Assembly (NCBI GenBank): GCA_903904515.1
Contig: CAIVCR010000123.1
Location: forward strand, 1-42,722
Source of the DNA: an uncultured Bacteroidia bacterium
GTDB taxonomy: Bacteria; Bacteroidota; Bacteroidia; Bacteroidales; Prolixibacteraceae
Reading direction: 5' to 3'
Length of the DNA stretch: 42,722 nt
Both the position numbers and the translations under genes were made by a program. Positions 35,482-42,722 of the stretch are shown here, piece by piece. The notes beneath the pieces were generated by a model, which was given only the letters and a program-made list of their open reading frames with translations, was not told the DNA's origin and searched no databases. Every line of letters starts with the position of its first letter. Positions within the stretch are counted from its first letter, which is position 1.

Positions 35482-37501
35482 TTTGACGTTGTTTTAGTAA
35501 CTCTTTAAGCCGGTACATTTCATCGCGCAATCGGGCAGCTTCAATAAAGTCAAGTTCTTTGGCAGCCTTAGCCATCTCCTTTTGTGTCATTAAGATCGTT
35601 TTTTCCAGCGCATCAGTGCTCATGTATTTCACAACCGGATCTGCTGCCACATCAGCCTTTTCACGCGCGATATAGGCTTTTCCCATCACTGATTTATCAG
35701 GGCGGTATTCCAACCCGATTATTTCGCGGGTAGGCTTGATAATTTGCGTTGGCGTAATCCCATTCTCGATATTATAGTTGTATTGCTTAATCCTTCGGTA
35801 ATTGGCCGAATCGATAGTTCGCTGCATCGAATCGGTAATTTTATCGGCATACATGATCACAAGCCCGTTTAGGTTACGGGCGGCGCGTCCGGCTGTTTGG
35901 GTCAGGGATCGCTCTGAGCGAAGAAAACCCTCTTTGTCAGCATCAAGTATAGCGACCAGAGAAACCTCCGGTAAATCGAGCCCCTCACGCAACAGGTTAA
36001 TCCCGATCAATACATCAAAAACCCCTTTCCGCAATTGTTCCATGATCTCAACACGCTCCATGGTATCGACATCTGAATGGATATAGCGGCAACGAATATT
36101 CATCCGGTCAAAATATTTCTGAAGTTCCTCCGCCATCCGTTTGGTAAGTGTGGTAACAAGAACCCTTTCATTCTTTTCGGACCGGATATGAATCTCCTCC
36201 ATCAGATCATCAATCTGGTTGATCCTGGGTCTGATCTCAATCTGCGGATCGAGAAGCCCTGTCGGCCGAATAATCTGCTCAACAACAACACCCTCACTCT
36301 TTTGTAACTCATAATCAGCGGGAGTTGCACTTACGAAGACAATTTGTTTGGCTACATCCTCAAACTCCTCAAATTTCAGTGGGCGGTTATCAATAGCAGC
36401 CGGCAGGCGGAAGCCATAATCAACAAGGGTAACCTTCCGGGATCTGTCACCGCCATACATCGCATGAATCTGTGGCATCGTTACATGACTCTCATCAATC
36501 ACCATCAGGTAATCGTCAGGAAAATAATCAAGCAGACAAAAGGGTCTGGACCCGGGTGAACGATTATCAAAATAGCGGGAATAATTTTCAATTCCCGGAC
36601 AATACCCTAACTCGCGAATCATCTCAAGATCATAGGTTACACGATCTTCAATCCTTTTCGCCTCCACATGCTTTCCTGATCTCTTGAAAAAATCGACATG
36701 ATCGACCAGGTCATTCTGTATCTTCTTGATTGCCAGCTGAATACTGTCCTTGGTAGTGACAAATATAGTAGCAGGATAAATCACACAGTTATCCATGCTT
36801 TTTACAGCATATCCATTTTCAGGATTAAACAATGCAATCTCCTCAATCTCATCCCCATAAAATACAATCCGAATTCCATCATCTGCATAGGCGGGAAAAA
36901 TATCCACCGTATCCCCCTTGACCCTGAAGTTTCCCCGCTGAAAAAGTACTTCACTGCGGGAATACATCGCATCAACCAATTTATGAAGGAAAACATTTCG
37001 GCTAAAAACTTCACCAACTTTAACGGACAATACATTGGCATGAAAATCCTGGGGATTTCCAATCCCATATAAACATGAAACAGAAGAAACGACAATAACA
37101 TCCCTCCTTCCGGAGAGTAAGGCAGAAGTAGTACTTAACCTGAGTTTCTCTATCTCCTTATTAATCGATAAATCTTTTTCGATAAAAGTATCCGTGACCG
37201 GTAAATAAGCTTCAGGCTGGTAATAATCGTAGTATGAGACAAAGTATTCAACAGCATTCTCAGGAAAAAACTGTTTCATTTCACCATAGAGCTGCGCAGC
37301 CAGGGTCTTATTATGACTTAATATCAACGTTGGTTTTTGAACCCTCTCGATAACATTAGCCATCGTAAAAGTTTTCCCTGAACCGGTTACACCGAGTAAG
37401 GTCTGATAAGGAATATCATTCTTCACCCCATCAACGAGCTGCTCTATTGCCTCTGGCTGATCCCCCGTGGGTTGGTAATCTGATACTATTTTAAAATCCA
37501 T
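35474..37501 (-). CDS. uvrB: UvrABC excinuclease subunit B
   Basis: UvrB scans and verifies DNA damage with UvrA and recruits UvrC. The 675-aa protein has Walker A GVTGSGKT at 37-44, the beta-hairpin YYDYYQPEAYLP near residue 93-104, VIDESHVT as Walker B region, the helicase motif VSATPADYE, QTAGRAARN, and a UVR domain at the C-terminus (about 630-670, with a coiled-coil helix that binds UvrC). It is full length. It overlaps the HD gene by eight bases downstream. Its upstream region holds AT-rich repeats, so the promoter is not clear. Confidence 0.95.
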   Translation of the reverse strand: MDFKIVSDYQPTGDQPEAIEQLVDGVKNDIPYQTLLGVTGSGKTFTMANVIERVQKPTLILSHNKTLAAQLYGEMKQFFPENAVEYFVSYYDYYQPEAYLPVTDTFIEKDLSINKEIEKLRLSTTSALLSGRRDVIVVSSVSCLYGIGNPQDFHANVLSVKVGEVFSRNVFLHKLVDAMYSRSEVLFQRGNFRVKGDTVDIFPAYADDGIRIVFYGDEIEEIALFNPENGYAVKSMDNCVIYPATIFVTTKDSIQLAIKKIQNDLVDHVDFFKRSGKHVEAKRIEDRVTYDLEMIRELGYCPGIENYSRYFDNRSPGSRPFCLLDYFPDDYLMVIDESHVTMPQIHAMYGGDRSRKVTLVDYGFRLPAAIDNRPLKFEEFEDVAKQIVFVSATPADYELQKSEGVVVEQIIRPTGLLDPQIEIRPRINQIDDLMEEIHIRSEKNERVLVTTLTKRMAEELQKYFDRMNIRCRYIHSDVDTMERVEIMEQLRKGVFDVLIGINLLREGLDLPEVSLVAILDADKEGFLRSERSLTQTAGRAARNLNGLVIMYADKITDSMQRTIDSANYRRIKQYNYNIENGITPTQIIKPTREIIGLEYRPDKSVMGKAYIAREKADVAADPVVKYMSTDALEKTILMTQKEMAKAAKELDFIEAARLRDEMYRLKELLKQRQNG

Positions 37502-37540
37502 ATTCGAAGAAGAATTGAAGAAAGACGAAATTAAAGAAAT

Positions 37541-37680
37541 AATGGTTAATGCTTAATGATAAAATGGTAATGCTTAATATTTATGTCTTTCATGATTCAT
37601 ACGTATTCGCACAGCTTTATTAACTGCTGACTATTTACCATTAACCGTTCACTATTAACCATTCACCATTAAGCATTTTA
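37541..37680. repeat. AT-rich repeat cluster with inverted copies of AATGCTTAAT
   Basis: The left part (37541-37578) has copies of ATGGTTAATGCTTAAT, the right part (37631-37680) its reverse-complement variants such as ACCATTAACC and CCATTAAGCATT. AATGCTTAAT at 37569-37578 and ATTAAGCATT at 37668-37677 form an exact inverted pair. The right part runs into the stop codon of the HAD gene. Confidence 0.75.
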
Positions 37681-38289
37681 TATTTCTTTGCCTGTAGTTA
37701 CTTCGTAAAAGCGGGTTACATCTACCCACATCATACCGGCACGTTCAGCGGCATCCAGACCCAGCTGCCCATCTTCATAAACCTCGCAATCTGAAGGTTG
37801 AACTCCGATAAGTTCAGCAGCTTTTAAGAACGTATCGGGAAAAGGTTTATGATTAACCACATCCTCAGCTGCAACGACATGTTCGAAACACTCTTTTACC
37901 CCGGCGATTTCGAGGGTTTTCCAGGCAAGGTACTGCGACCCGCCTGTCCCGCAGGCCATCGGAAGTTTCCCTTTATACTCTTTGATGATCTTTACAACCG
38001 GCCAGATTGGATTTGCCTTGTGCATATTTTGCTCATACCGCAACTCTTTTAAGTGGGTAAATGCCACCTCATCAAAATCCAGATTAAATTTGGCTTTCAG
38101 GTACTGGCTGGTTTGAAGTGCAGGAATTCCAGTTACCTCCACAAAAAGTTCAGGGGTAAAATCAATTCCCTGTTCCGCAGCAGTCTCTCTCCAGGCGATA
38201 AAATGAACAGGCATTGTATCGCAAATTGTCCCGTCAATATCGAAAATCAATCCCTTTGCAAGGGGATTTGGTGTTAATTCATTCTCCAT
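37678..38289 (-). CDS. HAD-family phosphatase (beta-phosphoglucomutase-like)
   Basis: The 203-aa protein is a HAD hydrolase of subfamily IA with a helical cap. The nucleophile is D17 with D19 as the general acid in FDIDGTICDT, motif II is CGTGGSQ, the motif III lysine is in NHKPFPDTF, and motif IV is EDGQLGLDAA. Homologues include E. coli YqaB, which dephosphorylates fructose-1-phosphate, and beta-phosphoglucomutases. The real substrate is not known. An exact -7 box lies at 38312-38319 on the same strand, 23 bases before the ATG. The stop codon merges with an AT-rich repeat. Confidence 0.88.
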   Translation of the reverse strand: MENELTPNPLAKGLIFDIDGTICDTMPVHFIAWRETAAEQGIDFTPELFVEVTGIPALQTSQYLKAKFNLDFDEVAFTHLKELRYEQNMHKANPIWPVVKIIKEYKGKLPMACGTGGSQYLAWKTLEIAGVKECFEHVVAAEDVVNHKPFPDTFLKAAELIGVQPSDCEVYEDGQLGLDAAERAGMMWVDVTRFYEVTTGKEI

Positions 38290-38311
38290 GTTTATTCAAC
38301 TATTTTATCCT

Positions 38312-38319
38312 CAAAAATA
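38312..38319 (-). promoter_or_regulatory. -7 promoter box of the HAD gene
   Basis: On the minus strand this reads TATTTTTG, an exact TAnnTTTG match, and predicts a leader of about 17 bases before the ATG at 38289. Confidence 0.55.
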
Positions 38320-38400
38320 AGAATATAAAAGTTTATGGCCGTTTTATTAAATTGTTAAGAACAAAATCCTTATTTTGCATCTTTAAAAAAGAGATAAAAA

Positions 38401-38835
38401 ATGATAAATGCACAGTTCTATCTTCCAACGGTCCTCCCCCAATGGGGTATCTTTGCCGGAGTAGTTTTATTGACTGTTGGATATGTAGATAAACGGGATT
38501 TGTGGACACTCCTGGGGTGGATTACTCTTTTGATTGCCAGTCTTACATCACTCTATTTTAATCTTTTTGGTGACTTAACAGCCCTGGGTGTATCCAATGG
38601 ACAAGAAGTTGCAGCCAGTCTGATCACTTCCACAGGCTGGCAAGCTTCTGTCGGAGGAGTGCTGGCAATCGCTTCATTACTCCTATATTATTATAAATCT
38701 AAGCGGTATTCAATTCTGGCTATTTTGACAATACTTTATTTTATACTGATCTTTTTTCTTTACACCCAGGTTTCAGCCTTATCAGGAAAAATAGACAAAA
38801 CAGAAAAGAAAACTGTAACAAATAGAAATAAATAG
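38401..38835 (+). CDS. Small integral membrane protein, unknown function
   Basis: The 144-aa protein is not recognised. It has four hydrophobic segments at about residues 12-28, 35-55, 80-98 and 103-123, a short polar loop QEVAAS between the second and third, and a positively charged C-terminal tail (KIDKTEKKTVTNRNK) that should lie in the cytoplasm. There is no enzyme motif. Its stop is 11 bases before the next gene, so both probably form a two-gene unit and may act together. It is divergent from the HAD gene. Confidence 0.7.
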   Translation: MINAQFYLPTVLPQWGIFAGVVLLTVGYVDKRDLWTLLGWITLLIASLTSLYFNLFGDLTALGVSNGQEVAASLITSTGWQASVGGVLAIASLLLYYYKSKRYSILAILTILYFILIFFLYTQVSALSGKIDKTEKKTVTNRNK

Positions 38836-38846
38836 AAATAAAAAAC

Positions 38847-39380
38847 ATGACAAATGATATGAGTTCCGTTTGGGAAATTTTAAAAATTACACTTCCTGCC
38901 TTGATCGTATTTTTAACTGCGTATTTCCTATTCAGGGATATGCTTGAAAACGGGCAGAAACAGCGCGATTTTGAGTTTCGGATAACTAACAGCAAAAACA
39001 TTACACCTGTCAGATTGCAGGCCTATGAGCGGCTTGCGCTGCTGCTTGAACGGATCTCTCCGCAATCTCTGCTGATCAGGGTACCACCACATGACATAAC
39101 AGCCTCTGATTTTCATCACCAATTACTGTCCCAGATCAGGCAGGAATTTGAGCATAACCTTTCCCAGCAAATCTATGTTTCGCCAATCCTGTGGGAAACC
39201 ATCCGGGGGGCCAGAGAGAACCTGATCGGCATCATCAATAAATCGGCTGAGGAGATCGATCGTGATGCCCCTGCCCTACTGCTGAGTAAGAAGATCATCG
39301 AAAATTATATCGATGAAGAGAACCAGGTTATTCTGATTGCAATGAATGAACTAAAGAAGGAGATTGGAAAACTGTTTTAG
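38847..39380 (+). CDS. Membrane-anchored helical protein, unknown function
   Basis: The 177-aa protein is not assigned to a function. It has one membrane helix near the N-terminus (about residues 11-30, ILKITLPALIVFLTAYFLF) followed by a soluble helical domain. Its segment ITPVRLQAYERLALLLERISP is striking and looks like a conserved core. It resembles a family of uncharacterised Bacteroidota proteins with the same plan, but I cannot name it with certainty. The start ATG is 11 bases after the stop of the preceding membrane protein gene. A hairpin terminator follows 24 bases after the stop. Confidence 0.75.
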   Translation: MTNDMSSVWEILKITLPALIVFLTAYFLFRDMLENGQKQRDFEFRITNSKNITPVRLQAYERLALLLERISPQSLLIRVPPHDITASDFHHQLLSQIRQEFEHNLSQQIYVSPILWETIRGARENLIGIINKSAEEIDRDAPALLLSKKIIENYIDEENQVILIAMNELKKEIGKLF

Positions 39381-39404
39381 ATCAGGATATTTTACGTGTA
39401 ATGG

Positions 39405-39446
39405 TGAAGCCTTGATTTGTTTATAGATGAACAAGTCAAGGCTTCA
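39405..39446. terminator. Bidirectional terminator between convergent genes
   Basis: TGAAGCCTTGA at 39405-39415 pairs with TCAAGGCTTCA at 39436-39446, and inner bases can extend the stem with wobble pairs to a short loop; ATTTTAA follows. It lies between the unknown-function gene and the end of the exuT-like gene. Confidence 0.75.
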
Positions 39447-39483
39447 ATTTTAAGGTCATTTAAGGAAATCAGAATAGTTACGA

Positions 39484-41011
39484 CTACAACTCAACCTTTT
39501 TAAATTTTGGTACCAGTGTATGCATCACCCCCCACGCCACAAGATAGGCCAGTGCACAGAATGCAAATACAATTGTGTAGGCCGTTGTCATATCATGCTG
39601 AACAATAGGATACTGTATTGATTTTAATAACTTAAACGAAACAGGATCGATAGCCTGTAATTGTTTTACAACCTCTGAGGGAAGGCTTCCTAATTCAACT
39701 TTATCCAGATTAATGAGATCTCCATGCTTATTCACGAGTTGAAGTGACCGGATTTTATCGACAAAATCACCCAAATGAGCCGTCTTCGCTTGCAGCCATC
39801 CTTGTGCTATCCCGGCATGACGATAACCATCAAAAAGCCAACCCGCAGATTTATTGACCACAATTCCTCCGATACCTCCTGCCATTCCACCGATTCCGGT
39901 TACACTACCAACAGCTTTCTTTGGAAACATATCAGAAACTGTCGTAAAAATATTGGCAGACCAGGCCTGGTGCGCTGCGGTCCCAATACCAATTATGAGA
40001 ACCGGCCACCAGTAACTGATGGTCCCAAAATACTGGGCAGTTAAAACAACCAATGGGAAGAGGGCAATGGTGAGCATTGCCTTCATCCGTCCTTCATAAG
40101 GCTCATACCCTTTATTGATGAAATACATTGGAAACCATCCGCCTCCAATACTACCAACTGATGACAGCATATATAGCGCAGCGAGAGGGTATGCAACCTC
40201 CATACCCGTCATTCCATATTGTGCCTTAAGGTATGCTGGTAACCAAAAAAGGAAGAACCACCATACGCCGTCCGTCATAAACTTGCCAAAACTGAATGCC
40301 CATGTTTGTCTGAATTTCAAAAGCTCGAACCATGAGATTTTCGATTCATTTGCCGGACCATTTATCGCCTCTTCTGCAGCAGTATCTGAATTAATATAGG
40401 TGAGTTCTGCCAAACCAACTCGCTTATTGCGCATAGGTATTTCATAAAGCCAGAACCAGAAGATCAACCATTAAAAATCCAATTCCTCCAATTATCAGGA
40501 ATGCCGATTCCCACCCAAGGTGGTCGGCAATCCAGGGAACCGTAATAGGGGCAATGATCGCACCTACATTTGTTCCCGAATTAAATATTCCGGTAGCCAG
40601 CGACCGTTCTTTCCTGGGAAACCATTCGGCAACAGTTTTTATTGCTGCCGGAAAGTTCCCCGACTCTCCAAAGCCCAGTACTCCGCGCGCAAACATAAAA
40701 CCTCCGGTCCCCCTGGCAAGGGCGTGAATCATGGCTCCAACGGACCAAACAACCAAAGACAATGCGTAGCCAATCTTTGTCCCAAGCCAGTCAATCAGAC
40801 GACCGGCAAAGATCATGGAGATAGCATATACAAACTGAAAAACAGAAACAATATTGGCATAATCGGAATCACTCCAGTTAAACTGCACCTCAAGGCGGTC
40901 TTTTAAAAGACTAAGGACCTGCCGGTCGAGGTAGTTTACCGTAGTGGCGAAAAACACAAGGGCACAAATGGTCCACCGGTATTTCCCAATTCTCTGGTTA
41001 ATTTGGCTCAT
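39484..41011 (-). pseudogene. exuT: Hexuronate MFS transporter gene, interrupted by a frameshift
   Basis: Two minus-strand frames, 40442-41011 and 39484 to about 40464, together encode one major-facilitator transporter of ~508 aa. The first part has MSQINQRIGKYRW, NYLDRQVLSLL and a GFGESGNFPAAIKTVAEWFP motif typical of the anion:cation symporter group with ExuT; the second carries helices 7-12 and FLFWLPAYLK. The frame breaks inside GGIGFLMV / IFWFWLYEIP: removing one base near 40465 restores GFLMVIFWFWLYEIP. No homopolymer lies exactly there, so it may be a true mutation, strain variation or a sequencing error. The neighbouring uxaC gene fits glucuronate or galacturonate uptake. If real, the transporter is inactive. 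Confidence 0.85.
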
Positions 41012-41167
41012 TAAATGTTGGTTAAAATGGTTGAAAAAAATACGCTAAATCGCAATGGTTTATTAATTAACGTCGTAGTGTAAAGAAAAATTTATATCGT
41101 AGCGGTCATCGCGGTTTCTTTGCGCGTTGCTACTTACAAGAAATTTTTAAATAGTACCAGGACCTTC

Positions 41168-42574
41168 TTATACATCAAAACCAAAATAATTAGTTGCATT
41201 ATTATAGGAGATATCCTGCACCATTTTCCCAAGAAATTCAATATCAGCCGGAATTTCTCCGTTTTCCACATCACTGCCAATAAGATTACACAGGATGCGG
41301 CGGAAATATTCATGACGCGAATAGGAGAGAAAACTTCTGGAGTCAGTCAGCATGCCATTAAACCGGCTCAATAATCCCAGATTTGACAAGGTGTTCAACT
41401 GATTGATCATCCCATCTTTCTGATCAAGAAACCACCAGCCTGATCCCCACTGGATTTTCCCGGGAGTTACACCATCCTGAAAGTTCCCGATCATGGTAGC
41501 CATCACCTCATTATCACCCGGATTAAGATTATATAGAATCGTTCTGGTGAGTTTCTGATCATATTCCAAACGATTCAGGAATTTCGACAATGCCGTTGCA
41601 ACCGGGTAATCTCCGATTGAATCAAACCCTTTGTCTGCTCCGATAAGTTCAAACATCCGGCTGTTATTGTTTCGCATTGCCCCAAGGTGATATTGCTGTG
41701 TCCAGTTACGTGAATGATCCATAACGGCAAATTCATAAAGCATTGCTGATTTGAACTTTAAAACATCTTCAGAGGATTGGCTTTTACCGTTTCGCAGTGA
41801 ATCGAAAATCCGTTTAATGTCTGCAGAAGTGTATTCGGCAGCATAAATTGTTTCCAGACCATGATCAGAAAGCCGGCAACCATGTTTATGAAAAAACAGA
41901 TGCCGTTTTTCAAGGGCTTCCATAAAATGATCGAAGGATACTATTGAAACCTCAGATGCAATTTCCAACAGCTCAACGTAATCATTAAATGCAGTCGGAT
42001 TCCCGATCTCCATCGCTTTATCAGGTCTCCAGGCAGGGATAACTTTAACCTCGAATCCACTCTCCGAAATGCTCCGATGATATTCAAGGGAATCGATGGG
42101 ATCATCTGTGGTACAAATTACCTTAACATTGGCTTTTCTGATAATTCCACGACAGGAAAAATCCTCCCTGGTTAATAAGTCATTGCAGCTGTCCCAAATC
42201 TGACGGGCAGATGAAGGACTTAATAATGAATTTACGCCAAAAGGTTTACGCAATTCCAAATGGGTCCAATGGTAAAGGGGGTTACGCATTGTATGCGGAG
42301 CGGTTTCAGCCCATTTTTCAAATTTTTCCCAATCACTCGCATCTCCGGTAATAAAGTGTTCAGCTATACCATTTGTGCGCATTGCCCTCCACTTATAATG
42401 ATCCCCATGAAGCCAGATTTCAGAGAGGTTGTTAAACCGTCGATCTTCTGCTATCTCCCGTGGAGAGAGATGGCAATGATAATCAAAGATAGGCATCCGG
42501 GCGGCAAACTGATGATACAACTCTTTTGCAGTTTCAGTCTGAAGCAGGAAATCCTCATCCATAAATGGTTTCAT
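41168..42574 (-). CDS. uxaC: Glucuronate (uronate) isomerase
   Basis: UxaC converts D-glucuronate to D-fructuronate and D-galacturonate to D-tagaturonate, the first step of hexuronate breakdown. The ~468-aa protein matches the family in length and has the zinc-site H33-x-H35 in FDYHCHLSP, the CTTDDPIDSLEYH stretch, FRPDKAM-like AWRPDKAME and the conserved late segments LGAMRNNNSRMF and DSRSFLSYSRHEYFRRILC. The longest frame starts at TTG 42580, but ATG at 42574 (MKPFMDEDF) is preferred. The exuT-like gene follows after 156 bases on the same strand. The rest of the hexuronate pathway (uxaA, uxaB, uxuA, uxuB) is not in the window. Confidence 0.95.
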   Translation of the reverse strand: MKPFMDEDFLLQTETAKELYHQFAARMPIFDYHCHLSPREIAEDRRFNNLSEIWLHGDHYKWRAMRTNGIAEHFITGDASDWEKFEKWAETAPHTMRNPLYHWTHLELRKPFGVNSLLSPSSARQIWDSCNDLLTREDFSCRGIIRKANVKVICTTDDPIDSLEYHRSISESGFEVKVIPAWRPDKAMEIGNPTAFNDYVELLEIASEVSIVSFDHFMEALEKRHLFFHKHGCRLSDHGLETIYAAEYTSADIKRIFDSLRNGKSQSSEDVLKFKSAMLYEFAVMDHSRNWTQQYHLGAMRNNNSRMFELIGADKGFDSIGDYPVATALSKFLNRLEYDQKLTRTILYNLNPGDNEVMATMIGNFQDGVTPGKIQWGSGWWFLDQKDGMINQLNTLSNLGLLSRFNGMLTDSRSFLSYSRHEYFRRILCNLIGSDVENGEIPADIEFLGKMVQDISYNNATNYFGFDV

Positions 42575-42680
42575 ACTCAATCTAATTAAGGGTAATTTAA
42601 AAAATCAATTATTCGTCAAAATTTAACTTATCACAAAATATTTAGACTACTTGACTTTTCGACCTTTAGAAAATCTTCAC

Positions 42681-42722
42681 CCTAATAGCCTAAAAGCCTA
42701 TTGCCTGCTGCCTAACAGCCTA
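42681..42722. repeat. Degenerate GCCTAACAGCCTA repeat at the window edge
   Basis: Variants of TAGCCTAAAAGCCTA run to the end of the window. The last 13 bases are the exact reverse complement of 2170-2182 after trpB. The repeat may continue past the edge. The remaining bases 42575-42680 are AT-rich and should hold the uxaC promoter, but no exact -7 box was found. Confidence 0.7.

Overview
The window looks like chromosomal DNA of a member of the Bacteroidota, most likely from the Bacteroidales/Marinilabiliales side. The reasons are a short housekeeping sigma factor (286 aa), an ~80-aa ATP synthase epsilon subunit in an atpD-atpC pair, several exact copies of the Bacteroidota -7 promoter box TAnnTTTG, few Shine-Dalgarno sequences outside one operon, an outer-membrane barrel paired with a large TPR protein, and a moderately AT-rich composition. 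No rRNA, tRNA, insertion sequence, phage gene or CRISPR array was seen. The species cannot be named from the sequence alone.

Positions 1-9081 hold two rotary ATPases almost side by side. The 3' end of a canonical F-type atpD and a short atpC close one operon with a strong terminator. After a stand-alone tryptophan synthase beta gene with its own promoter and terminator comes a complete nine-gene operon in the order beta, epsilon, AtpQ, AtpR, a, c, b, alpha, gamma. That order, the presence of AtpQ and AtpR, the lack of a separate delta gene, the long b subunit and a c subunit with two ion-site glutamates identify an N-type (alternative, probably Na+-translocating) ATPase, a class known to spread by horizontal transfer. 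Three of its membrane-sector genes carry strong Shine-Dalgarno sequences, unlike the rest of the window.

Positions 9211-15000 hold a Tat-exported Gfo/Idh/MocA oxidoreductase (+), then on the minus strand a DEAD-box RNA helicase, a Spy/CpxP-like periplasmic protein, a cytoplasmic M48-type metalloprotease and a LOG-family nucleotide phosphoribohydrolase. A possible 20-aa membrane peptide lies between the last two on the plus strand. Positions 15076-22191 (minus) hold gyrB and a two-gene unit of a 1025-aa TPR protein followed by a beta-barrel protein without a recognisable plug.

Positions 22288-34900 are cell-envelope and housekeeping genes: ftsE and murB (+), mltG (-), then a flavodiiron protein, a DedA-family membrane protein, rmuC, a Ca2+-type P-type ATPase, a Do/HtrA protease and rpoD (all +). 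Positions 34978-38289 (minus) hold uvrB overlapping an HD-domain phosphohydrolase gene, and a HAD phosphatase. Two small genes of unknown function follow on the plus strand. The right end is a hexuronate locus, uxaC followed by an exuT-like transporter gene that is broken by one extra base.

Two themes cut across the genes. Short degenerate repeats repeatedly start within a few bases of stop codons (after trpB, atpB, mltG and the HAD gene). Many genes have an exact TAnnTTTG box at a sensible distance, which in places argues for a start codon downstream of the longest open frame.
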